5,826 nt of DNA from Candidatus Galloscillospira excrementavium. Its GTDB lineage: Bacteria > Bacillota > Clostridia > Oscillospirales > Oscillospiraceae. Below are positions 1 to 5,123 of the stretch, one piece after another. Every line of letters begins with the position of its first letter. Position 1 is the first letter of the stretch. The stretch is from NCBI GenBank assembly GCA_018711785.1, contig DVHW01000092.1, positions 1 to 5,826 of the forward strand. Direction: 5' to 3'. Made by a program: the position numbers and the translations under genes. The notes under the pieces are model-generated. The model saw only the letters and a list, made by a program, of their open reading frames with translations. It was not told the origin of the DNA and searched no databases.

Positions 1-1
1 G

Positions 2-610
2 GACGCTGTTGACGACTATATCCCCACTCCCGACCGTAAGGCCGACATGCCCTTCCTGATGCCCGTCGAGGACGTGTTCACCATCTCCGGCCGCGGCACC
101 GTGGCTACCGGCCGTGTGGAGCGCGGCACCCTGAAGCTCTCCGAGGAAGTGGAGATTGTTGGTCTCACCGACGAGAAGCGCAAGACCGTCGTCACCGGTA
201 TCGAGATGTTCCACAAGCTGCTGGACTACGCTGAGGCCGGCGACAACATCGGCGCTCTGCTCCGCGGCGTTGCCAAGACCGAGATCGAGCGCGGCCAGGT
301 TCTGGCCAAGCCCGGCTCCATCCACCCCCACACCAAGTTCGTGGGCCAGGTGTACGTCCTGAGCAAGGACGAGGGCGGCCGTCACACCCCCTTCTTCAAC
401 AACTATCGTCCCCAGTTCTACTTCCGTACCACCGATGTGACCGGCGTCATCACCCTGCCCGAGGGCACCGAGATGTGCATGCCCGGCGACAACGTGGACA
501 TGAAGGTGGAGCTGATCACCCCCATCGCCATTGAGAAGGGCCTGCGCTTCGCTATCCGCGAGGGCGGCCGTACCGTCGGCTCCGGCGTCGTCATCGAGAT
601 CGACGAGTAA
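2..610 (+). CDS. tuf: Elongation factor Tu, C-terminal half (5' truncated by window edge)
   Basis: EF-Tu is the cytoplasmic GTPase that delivers aminoacyl-tRNA to the ribosome. The frame is open from base 2 and encodes the last 202 residues of a protein normally about 400 long; the GTP-binding domain lies outside the window. Visible are the domain 1/2 linker ([20 protein letters not shown]), the domain 2 signature [13 protein letters not shown], and the domain 3 motifs [24 protein letters not shown] and [18 protein letters not shown]. These match EF-Tu throughout, including the arginine- and glutamine-rich stretch and the RFAIREGG segment that line the kirromycin-site region in other bacteria. 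Codon use is strongly biased (GAC, GGC, CTG, ATC), as expected for a very highly expressed gene. A strong terminator follows 30 bases after the TAA stop, so tuf is the last gene of its transcript. The C-terminus ends in the acidic EIDE. Identification is essentially certain. Confidence 0.98.
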   Translation, partial: DAVDDYIPTPDRKADMPFLMPVEDVFTISGRGTVATGRVERGTLKLSEEVEIVGLTDEKRKTVVTGIEMFHKLLDYAEAGDNIGALLRGVAKTEIERGQVLAKPGSIHPHTKFVGQVYVLSKDEGGRHTPFFNNYRPQFYFRTTDVTGVITLPEGTEMCMPGDNVDMKVELITPIAIEKGLRFAIREGGRTVGSGVVIEIDE

Positions 611-640
611 TCATCGGACATAGCAAGTACAGATCCGCGG

Positions 641-676
641 CAGGCCGGGTTTCCGTTGGAAGCCCGGCCTGTTTTT
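641..676 (+). terminator. Rho-independent terminator of tuf
   Basis: A 14-bp stem (641-654 with 658-671, one G-U pair) closes a three-base loop, GTT. It is followed directly by five T residues (672-676). This is a textbook intrinsic terminator placed just after the tuf stop codon, insulating mscS from tuf transcription. Confidence 0.93.
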
Positions 677-708
677 CTGCGCCCTACCCGGGCCGGGGGA
701 GCAGCCCC

Positions 709-737
709 TTGCGTGCCGCGGGGCAATATGGTACAAT
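709..737 (+). promoter_or_regulatory. Sigma-A-type promoter with extended -10 for the mscS gene
   Basis: The -35-like TTGCGT (709-714) is separated by 17 bases from the -10 TACAAT (732-737). The -10 is preceded by TG at the right distance (729-731, TGG), giving an extended -10. It lies downstream of the tuf terminator and upstream of the channel gene, with transcription expected to begin near 744. The implied 5' leader of about 80 bases contains a hairpin at 757-778. Confidence 0.65.
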
Positions 738-826
738 GAAAGCCGTTTTCAAGGCTCGGCAGAGGACGCTCCCTGCCGGTGACGCGAAAACTCCCGAACA
801 GGAGACAGACAAGGAGGAGCAAATCC

Positions 827-1666
827 ATGGATACGACGCTGCCCAGCGCCAACCCGGAGGAGATGACCGAGACCATCGGTCGGCTGTTCAACCAGCCTCA
901 TTTCTGGAGCCGGCTGCTCTATGCGGTCCTGCTGCTGCTCTGCTGCATGGTGGTCATGCGGGTTTTGAACGCGCTGGTGAACCGGACGATTCAGCGGCTC
1001 AAGGTGGAGAAGAGCCTGCACACCCTCATCCGCGCCACGGTGAAGATTCTCCTGTGGTTTGTCACGATTGTGGTGGTCCTCAGCTACCTGGGCATCGACC
1101 CCACCTCCCTGATTGCACTGCTCTCCGTGGCCGGGATCGCAGTCTCTCTGGCGGTGCAGGGGACCCTCTCGAACCTGGCGGGAGGACTGATGATTTTAGG
1201 CTCCAAGCCCTTCAAGGTGGGCGACTATATCGACGCCGGCGGTGTGAGCGGTACCGTGGCGGAGATCGGAATGGTATATACCCGGATAAAGACCATCGAC
1301 AATAAAGTCATCCATGTGCCGAACGGGGAGATCTCAACGGAGAAGATCACCAACTATTCCAGCCAGGCCACGCGGCAGGTGGAACTCAGGTTTGCGGTTT
1401 CCTATGACGCGCCGGTGGAGCAGGTCAAGGCGGCGATCCTGGCGGTCGTTGCCGCCCATCCAAAGGTCCACGGCGACCCGCCTCCCTTTGCACGGGTCAG
1501 TGCGTATAACGACAGTTCTATTCAGTACCTGACCCGGGCTTGGTGCGATAACGGAGATTATTGGGAGGTCTATTACGATCTGCAGGAACAGGTGAAGGCG
1601 GCCTTTGACCGGGAGGGGATTGAGATGACCTACAACCATTTGAATGTACATATCATGGACAAATAA
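827..1666 (+). CDS. mscS: Small-conductance mechanosensitive ion channel, MscS family
   Basis: This 279-residue protein is about the length of E. coli MscS (286). Members form membrane heptamers that open under membrane tension and release solutes during osmotic downshock. Hydrophobic segments lie at about residues 29-50 (TM1), 70-88 (TM2) and 94-125 (TM3). The TM3 pore helix carries GIAVSLAVQGTLSNLAGG (103-120), including the Q111-G112 pair that aligns with the E. coli kink glycine. PFKVGDYI (128-135) opens the beta domain, followed by the family motif VIHVPNGEIS (161-170). The C-terminal alpha/beta domain (about 185-279) holds VSYDAPVEQVKAAI. The start is the ATG at 827, with AAGGAGG (811-817) nine bases upstream. 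An in-frame GTG at 779 would add 16 charged residues and lacks a ribosome site. One oddity is Ser107 where E. coli has a pore-helix glycine. It is a single-gene unit with its own promoter and terminator. Confidence in the family is very high; its gating properties cannot be read from sequence. Confidence 0.95.
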   Translation: MDTTLPSANPEEMTETIGRLFNQPHFWSRLLYAVLLLLCCMVVMRVLNALVNRTIQRLKVEKSLHTLIRATVKILLWFVTIVVVLSYLGIDPTSLIALLSVAGIAVSLAVQGTLSNLAGGLMILGSKPFKVGDYIDAGGVSGTVAEIGMVYTRIKTIDNKVIHVPNGEISTEKITNYSSQATRQVELRFAVSYDAPVEQVKAAILAVVAAHPKVHGDPPPFARVSAYNDSSIQYLTRAWCDNGDYWEVYYDLQEQVKAAFDREGIEMTYNHLNVHIMDK

Positions 1667-1690
1667 GCTCTCACGCCCCGGCAGCAGAAG

Positions 1691-1723
1691 GAAAACGCCG
1701 CGCAGAACAAGCGCGGCGTTTTC
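1691..1723. terminator. Bidirectional intrinsic terminator shared by mscS and the DUF4830 gene
   Basis: A perfect 13-bp inverted repeat (1691-1703 with 1711-1723) has a seven-base loop (AGAACAA). The arms are GAAAACGCCGCGC and GCGCGGCGTTTTC. The A-run at one end and T-run at the other give a GC-rich stem ending in a U-tract on either strand. It sits between two convergent genes: 24 bases after the mscS stop, and just two bases beyond the stop codon of the minus-strand gene. Confidence 0.9.
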
Positions 1724-1725
1724 TG

Positions 1726-2202
1726 TTAGCCCGGCATCTCCAGCGAGTGGATGAAGCCCCCCAGCTGGGGAGAGAGGACGTCCCCGCCAATGACGGTATT
1801 TTTATAGATGAGCAGACCGGCCTGGACGCCGGTCTCGCCGGTGGGGTAGTTGGTGATGACATAGGTATAGCGCTTGACCCGCTTGCCGCAGTATTGGGTC
1901 AGGTCGAAGCCCTGACTGCTTTGAAGCTCCAGGTATTGGGTGTAGGTCTCGTCAAATTCCTCCGGGATCAGCAGCGCTTCCACGGCCAGGGGCTCCGGCT
2001 CCACAGTCCAGCCGAAGCTCTCCAGATAGGCCACCCGGTCCTCGTTGGTCTTGACCCCCTTCTGGTCCGCGGAGGCGGATACCGTTCCCCCACGGACACT
2101 TATCACTCCCACGGCGATGGCCACCACGGCGCAGAGGGCTGCCACAGCGGCGGCTCCGGCGATGAGCCGCTCTCGTTTGAGCTTGGCGGTAAGAATGAAC
2201 AC
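1726..2202 (-). CDS. Membrane-anchored DUF4830-domain protein of unknown function
   Basis: This 158-residue protein has a basic N-terminus (KLKRER, 7-12), one hydrophobic segment (about 13-35), and then an extracytoplasmic region. That region resembles the DUF4830 family found in gut Clostridia; this is recognised from memory of the pattern, not from a search. Typical features are NEDRVAYLESFGWTVEPEP (53-71), the IPEEFDETY segment (79-87), LELQSSQGFDLTQYCGKRVKR (91-111), and a C-terminal YVITNYP...GLLIYKNTVIGGDV core. The layout suggests a signal-anchor protein with a small globular domain outside the membrane. No catalytic motif is visible. The start is GTG at 2202-2200, supported by AGGAG nine bases upstream on the minus strand; there is no good in-frame ATG nearby. 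It is divergent from the pseudouridine synthase gene and convergent with mscS, so it is probably monocistronic. The function is unknown and context gives no clear hint. Confidence 0.85.
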   Translation of the reverse strand: MFILTAKLKRERLIAGAAAVAALCAVVAIAVGVISVRGGTVSASADQKGVKTNEDRVAYLESFGWTVEPEPLAVEALLIPEEFDETYTQYLELQSSQGFDLTQYCGKRVKRYTYVITNYPTGETGVQAGLLIYKNTVIGGDVLSPQLGGFIHSLEMPG

Positions 2203-2259
2203 AGCGCAACGCTCCTCTCCATCTAGTCGTGTAGATTTCTATGTCCATTCCGGCGCAAA

Positions 2260-2270
2260 TATGATAAACT
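2260..2270 (+). promoter_or_regulatory. Possible -10 region for the pseudouridine synthase gene
   Basis: The AT-rich TATGATAAACT stands out in a GC-rich divergent intergenic gap. It can be read as TATGAT (2260-2265) or as an extended -10, TGA-TAAACT (2262-2270). No convincing -35 element lies at the right distance. The position 35-45 bases upstream of the ATG is suitable. No clear promoter was found for the divergent minus-strand gene in the same gap. Confidence 0.35.
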
Positions 2271-2304
2271 AAGACGAAATAGGACAAGTGGGGAGGAGAA
2301 GAGG

Positions 2305-3021
2305 ATGGAGCGGCTGGATAAGGTGCTCTCGGGCACGGGGCGGTGGTCCCGGCGGGAGGTGCGGGAGCTGGTGAGCGCCGGCCGGGTGACGGTGGACGGC
2401 GCCGTGGCCCGCCGGCCGGAGGACAAGGTGGACCGGGAACGCGCCGGGATCCGGGTAGACGGAGAGCCGGTGGACTGCGCCCGGTATACCTACCTGATGC
2501 TGCACAAGCCGGCGGGGCTGGTATCGGCCACCGAGGACCCCAGGGAGCCCACGGTGCTCACCCTGCTGCCGGAGCACCTGCGGAAGATCGGCCTGTTTCC
2601 CGCCGGACGGCTGGACAAGGACACCGAGGGACTCCTGCTGCTGACCAATGACGGCGCCCTGGCCCACGACCTGCTCTCTCCGAAAAAGCATGTGGACAAG
2701 ACCTATTTCGTCCGGGTGGACGGCCGACTGGGGGAGGAGGACCGGGCGGCCTTCGCAGCGGGGATGATTCTGACCGACGGCCTGGCCTGCCTTCCTGCGG
2801 GCTTGGAGGTGCTGGACGGACCGGCAGGGGACGAGGCCATCGTTACCCTGCGGGAGGGGAAATACCACCAGATCAAGCGGATGCTCGCCCAGCGGGGCAA
2901 GCCGGTGCGCTACCTCAAGCGGCTGACCATGGGCCCCCTGTCGCTGGACCCGGCGCTGGAGAAGGGCGCGTGGCGCCCGCTGACGGCGGAGGAGCTGGAG
3001 CGGCTGCGGAGCGGCAGATAG
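2305..3021 (+). CDS. rsuA: RsuA/RluB-family rRNA pseudouridine synthase, probably RsuA type
   Basis: This family isomerises a specific uridine of ribosomal RNA to pseudouridine; RsuA acts on 16S rRNA U516 (E. coli numbering) during small-subunit assembly. The 238-residue protein has an N-terminal S4 RNA-binding domain (about 2-48: RLDKVLSGTG, SRREVRELVSAGRVTVDG). The catalytic domain begins at YLMLHKPAGLVSA (63-75). The catalytic motif GRLDKDTEGLLLLTNDG (101-117) contains the expected catalytic Asp104. HVDKTYFVRVDG (129-140), EGKYHQIKRM (184-193) and LKRLTMGPLSLD (204-215) complete the family pattern. The K-D-T wording after the catalytic aspartate favours RsuA over RluB, where V-N-T is common, but specificity for 16S versus 23S is not certain. 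The ATG at 2305 has GGGAGGAG (2291-2298) as ribosome site. Length and motifs indicate an intact enzyme. Confidence 0.92.
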   Translation: MERLDKVLSGTGRWSRREVRELVSAGRVTVDGAVARRPEDKVDRERAGIRVDGEPVDCARYTYLMLHKPAGLVSATEDPREPTVLTLLPEHLRKIGLFPAGRLDKDTEGLLLLTNDGALAHDLLSPKKHVDKTYFVRVDGRLGEEDRAAFAAGMILTDGLACLPAGLEVLDGPAGDEAIVTLREGKYHQIKRMLAQRGKPVRYLKRLTMGPLSLDPALEKGAWRPLTAEELERLRSGR

Positions 3022-3022
3022 A

Positions 3023-3075
3023 GAGGCCTCCGCCCCGGGCGCCGGCGCCGGCAGGGACCTCCTTTCGTCGTTTTT
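3023..3075 (+). terminator. Possible weak terminator after the pseudouridine synthase gene
   Basis: Two bases after the stop codon, GAGG-CCT (3023-3029) can pair with AGG and CCTC (3053-3055, 3058-3061) across a small bulge, enclosing a very GC-rich core. That core includes the self-complementary 12-mer at 3041-3052. A run of five T residues (3071-3075) follows, but ten bases away from the stem. The stem is interrupted and the T-tract displaced, so this is only a candidate. Confidence 0.3.
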
Positions 3076-3098
3076 CACAAAAAAATTTGCGTTCCCTA

Positions 3099-3127
3099 TT
3101 GAAAAGGGAGAAAAAAGCCGCTATAAT
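3099..3127 (+). promoter_or_regulatory. Near-consensus sigma-A promoter for the PucR-type regulator gene
   Basis: TTGAAA (3099-3104) and a perfect TATAAT (3122-3127) are separated by exactly 17 bases in an A-rich stretch that contrasts with the GC-rich surroundings. Transcription should start near 3134, leaving a leader of about 55 bases before the ATG at 3189. It is the strongest promoter in the window and the most likely source of at least part of ftsEX transcription downstream. Confidence 0.88.
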
Positions 3128-3188
3128 GGAGAACAGTATGAAAACTCCCGATCCCAGATAGAACTGAAAAATTGAGGAGGCTGACACG

Positions 3189-4280
3189 ATGTCCAGCAGA
3201 ATTTTCCAGAGTGTCGTATTGCAGATGAAGGACAGTACGGACAGGGCAATCGGTGTGATCGATTCTGAGGGCACGGTGGTGGCCTGCAATGAGCTCACCT
3301 GTATCGGGGAACGCTGGCCCGGCGTAGTGGAGGCCGTGAATGCGGCGGAGAACGATACTGTCTGCTTTGAGGGGAGGACCTTCAAGGCGCTGGCGGGCTG
3401 GGGCTCCCAGTTTGACTACGCGGTGTTTGCCCGGGGCGAGGACGAGCAGGCCCGCCTGGTGTGCACGATGGCCGCAGTGGCCCTGAACGGCGCCAAGAAT
3501 TACTACGAGGAGAAGAACGACAAGGCCACTTTCGTCAAGAACATCATCTCGGACAATATCCTGCTGGGGGATATCTATGTCCGGGCCAAGGAGCTCCATT
3601 TTGTCTCCGAGGTGCCCCGGGCGGTGTTCCTGATCCGCCAGGTGGGACAGACCGATGTGGCGGCCATTGATGTGATCCAGGCCATGTTCCCCGACAAGCA
3701 GGTGGATTTTGTCCTCTCCATCAGCGAGACCGACGTGGCCCTGATCAAGCAGCTTCCCGAGGGCAGCGAGCCCAAGGACCTGCTCAAGCTGGCCAAACAG
3801 ATCGAGGACGCCCTCATCAATGAGCTGAACCTGAAAACGGTCATCGGTATCGGCACGATCGTCACCCACATCCGGGACCTGGCCCGGGCCTATAAAGAAG
3901 CCGGCATCGCCATCGAGGTGGGCAAGGTCTTTGACACCGAGAAGTCCATCATCAACTATGAGAACCTGGGCATTGGCCGGCTCATCTACCAGCTGCCCAC
4001 TACGCTCTGCGAGATGTTCCTTCAGGAGGTCTTTAAGAAAAACCCCATTGACGCCCTGGATCAGGAGACCTTGTTCACCATCAACAAGTTCTTTGAAAAC
4101 AACCTGAACGTTTCCGAGACCGCCCGGAAGCTGTTCGTCCACCGCAATACCCTGGTCTACCGGCTGGAGAAGATCAAAAAGCTCACTGGACTGGATTTGC
4201 GGGAGTTTGACGACGCCATCACTTTCAAGGTGGCCCTGATGGTCAAGAAGTATCTGGTCTCCCGGGGAATCGACTCCTAA
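3189..4280 (+). CDS. PucR/CdaR-type helix-turn-helix transcriptional regulator
   Basis: This 363-residue protein has the C-terminal PucR-family helix-turn-helix: NVSETARKLFVHRNTLVYRL (307-326), then EKIKKLTGLDLREFDDAITF (327-346). This is the arrangement seen in CdaR (sugar diacid) and PucR (purine catabolism) regulators. The N-terminal part (about 1-100) contains IGVIDSEGTVVACNE (21-35), like the CdaR sensory start or a PAS-like fold. The middle (about 140-265) resembles the degenerate GGDEF-like domain of CdaR proteins, including TVIGIGTIVTHIRDLARAYKEA (217-238). No membrane segment is visible, so it should be a cytoplasmic DNA-binding protein. The ATG at 3189 has GAGGAGG (3174-3180) eight bases upstream, behind a near-consensus promoter. 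No sugar, purine or other catabolic gene is next to it. Its same-strand downstream neighbours are ftsE and ftsX, so regulation of a cell-envelope function, or of itself, is plausible. Its ligand and targets are unknown, so no gene symbol is given. Confidence 0.88.
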   Translation: MSSRIFQSVVLQMKDSTDRAIGVIDSEGTVVACNELTCIGERWPGVVEAVNAAENDTVCFEGRTFKALAGWGSQFDYAVFARGEDEQARLVCTMAAVALNGAKNYYEEKNDKATFVKNIISDNILLGDIYVRAKELHFVSEVPRAVFLIRQVGQTDVAAIDVIQAMFPDKQVDFVLSISETDVALIKQLPEGSEPKDLLKLAKQIEDALINELNLKTVIGIGTIVTHIRDLARAYKEAGIAIEVGKVFDTEKSIINYENLGIGRLIYQLPTTLCEMFLQEVFKKNPIDALDQETLFTINKFFENNLNVSETARKLFVHRNTLVYRLEKIKKLTGLDLREFDDAITFKVALMVKKYLVSRGIDS

Positions 4281-4288
4281 AGTTCAGG

Positions 4289-4309
4289 GGACGGGGAAGA
4301 ACCCTGTCC
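4289..4309 (+). other. RNA hairpin 1 in the regulator-ftsE intergenic leader
   Basis: GGACGGGG (4289-4296) pairs with CCCTGTCC (4302-4309): eight pairs including one G-U, with loop AAGAA. No U-tract follows, so it is not an ordinary terminator. A competing register exists: CAGGG (4285-4289) with CCCTG (4302-4306). It begins eight bases after the regulator's stop codon. Confidence 0.5.
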
Positions 4310-4313
4310 GCAA

Positions 4314-4350
4314 CTGTACAGAGACAACGGAAACAGAGGAGCATGTACAG
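4314..4350 (+). other. Inverted repeat CTGTACA/TGTACAG (hairpin 2 or operator-like site)
   Basis: CTGTACA (4314-4320) and TGTACAG (4344-4350) are perfect inverted copies separated by 23 purine-rich, unstructured bases. Each copy contains the palindrome TGTACA. The pair could form a seven-bp RNA helix with a large loop, or serve as two half-sites for a DNA-binding protein. The last base is shared with the base of hairpin 3, so the two helices abut or compete. Confidence 0.45.
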
Positions 4351-4410
4351 GGGCGCGGAACCTTTCAGCGGCCCGGCTGGGCGCGAGAGGTCCGCGCCCC
4401 ATGATTTTAT
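4350..4410 (+). terminator. Long terminator-like hairpin upstream of ftsE (hairpin 3)
   Basis: Bases 4350-4366 pair with 4385-4400. There are 10 uninterrupted GC-rich pairs (GGGGCGCGGA with TCCGCGCCCC), a bulged A4360, and six more pairs including one G-U. Inside, 4368-4374 pairs with 4379-4384 around a GGCT loop, with G4370 bulged. The whole 51-base element is therefore nearly fully paired. The following ATGATTTTAT is T-rich but not a clean U-tract. It could partly terminate regulator transcripts, act as an attenuator for ftsEX, or stabilise mRNA ends. The structure is certain from the sequence; the role is inferred. Confidence 0.55.
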
Positions 4411-4419
4411 TACATACAC

Positions 4420-4436
4420 GAGGTAGTGCTGCCGTG
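4420..4436 (+). promoter_or_regulatory. Ribosome binding site deciding the ftsE GTG start
   Basis: GAGGT (4420-4424) lies nine bases before GTG (4434-4436). It begins 19 bases beyond hairpin 3, so it is accessible when that hairpin is folded. It selects GTG over the more upstream ATG at 4401. Confidence 0.7.
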
Positions 4437-5123
4437 ATACGTCTGATCGACATTTATAAGGAATACGACAACGGGACCAAGGCCCTCAAGGGGATCTCCA
4501 TGCGGGTGGACGACGGGGAGTTCGTCTTTCTGGTGGGTCCCTCCGGCTCTGGAAAGTCCACCATCCTCAAGCTGATCACCGCTGAGGTGGCCCCCACGGA
4601 GGGCCGCATCATGGTCAACGGTTACAATCTCAACAATATCCGCCCCAGGCAGGTGCCCTATATGCGCCGCACACTGGGGGTCATCTTCCAGGACTTCCGC
4701 CTGATCGAGAAAAAGACGGTCTATGAAAACCTGGTGTTCGTCATGCGGGCGGTGGGCGCCTCCCAGCGGGACATCCGCAAGCGCATCCCCTACGTGCTGG
4801 AGCTGGTGGGCCTCTACCGGAAGCGGGACCAGCGGCCCGACCAGCTCTCCGGCGGCGAGCAGCAGCGGGTGGCCATCGCCCGGGCGCTGGTGAACAACCC
4901 GCAGATGATCATTGCCGACGAGCCCACGGGGAATCTGGACCCCCAGCGATCCCTGGAGATCATGATGCTCCTGGAGCGTATCAACGAGCTGGGCACCACC
5001 GTGCTGGTGGTCACCCACGAAAAGGAGCTGGTCAACCGCTTCTCCAAGCGGGTGGTGGCCATCGAGAGCGGCAGGATCATCAGTGACGGAATGGGCGGGT
5101 ATTATCACAATGAAACATTTTAA
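4434..5123 (+). CDS. ftsE: Cell division ATP-binding protein FtsE
   Basis: FtsE is the cytoplasmic ATPase of the FtsEX complex, which uses ATP hydrolysis to control periplasmic or cell-wall peptidoglycan hydrolases rather than to transport a substrate. The 229-residue product has every ABC motif: Walker A GPSGSGKST (35-43), Q-loop Q86 in IFQDFRLI, signature LSGGEQQR (138-145), Walker B MIIADEP (158-164) followed by TGNLDP, and switch His195 in VVTHE. The N-terminus MIRLIDIYKEYDNGTKALKG is typical of FtsE. The start chosen is GTG at 4434, with GAGGT (4420-4424) nine bases upstream; it gives the usual family N-terminus. The ATG at 4401 would add 11 atypical residues, touches the base of a strong hairpin, and has no ribosome site. 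It overlaps ftsX by 14 bases. No clear promoter lies directly upstream, so transcription probably continues from the regulator gene. Confidence 0.96.
   Translation: MIRLIDIYKEYDNGTKALKGISMRVDDGEFVFLVGPSGSGKSTILKLITAEVAPTEGRIMVNGYNLNNIRPRQVPYMRRTLGVIFQDFRLIEKKTVYENLVFVMRAVGASQRDIRKRIPYVLELVGLYRKRDQRPDQLSGGEQQRVAIARALVNNPQMIIADEPTGNLDPQRSLEIMMLLERINELGTTVLVVTHEKELVNRFSKRVVAIESGRIISDGMGGYYHNETF

Noticed and set aside
779..826. Upstream GTG start for the mscS gene adding 16 residues
   Set aside because: No ribosome site precedes it, the added residues are charged and atypical, and the ATG at 827 has a strong AAGGAGG at ideal spacing.
709..1305. Plus-strand frame overlapping the start of mscS
   Set aside because: It starts at the promoter itself, overlaps the MscS frame, and encodes a repetitive, charge-rich sequence typical of an out-of-frame reading.
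3039..3052. GGCGCC/GCCGGC palindromic cluster as an attachment site or repeat element
   Set aside because: It is short, occurs once, and has no integrase or matching copy nearby; best read as part of a GC-rich 3' end.
2269..3078. Long minus-strand open frame opposite the pseudouridine synthase gene
   Set aside because: It is antisense to a gene with full RsuA motifs, is low in complexity with many His, Gln and Pro residues, and has no recognisable domain; it is a by-product of high GC.
3138..3161. Seven-codon upstream ORF (MKTPDPR) in the regulator leader, with GGAG before it
   Set aside because: The predicted transcription start (about 3134) lies after the GGAG at 3128-3131, so the ribosome site would not be in the transcript.
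3096..4142. 348-codon minus-strand open frame opposite the PucR-type regulator
   Set aside because: It is the mirror of a well-supported coding frame, and its composition and lack of domains fit a GC-rich antisense shadow despite its length.
4401..4433. ATG start for ftsE at 4401
   Set aside because: It abuts a long hairpin, lacks a ribosome site and adds 11 residues not seen in FtsE; GTG at 4434 gives the family N-terminus and has GAGGT upstream.
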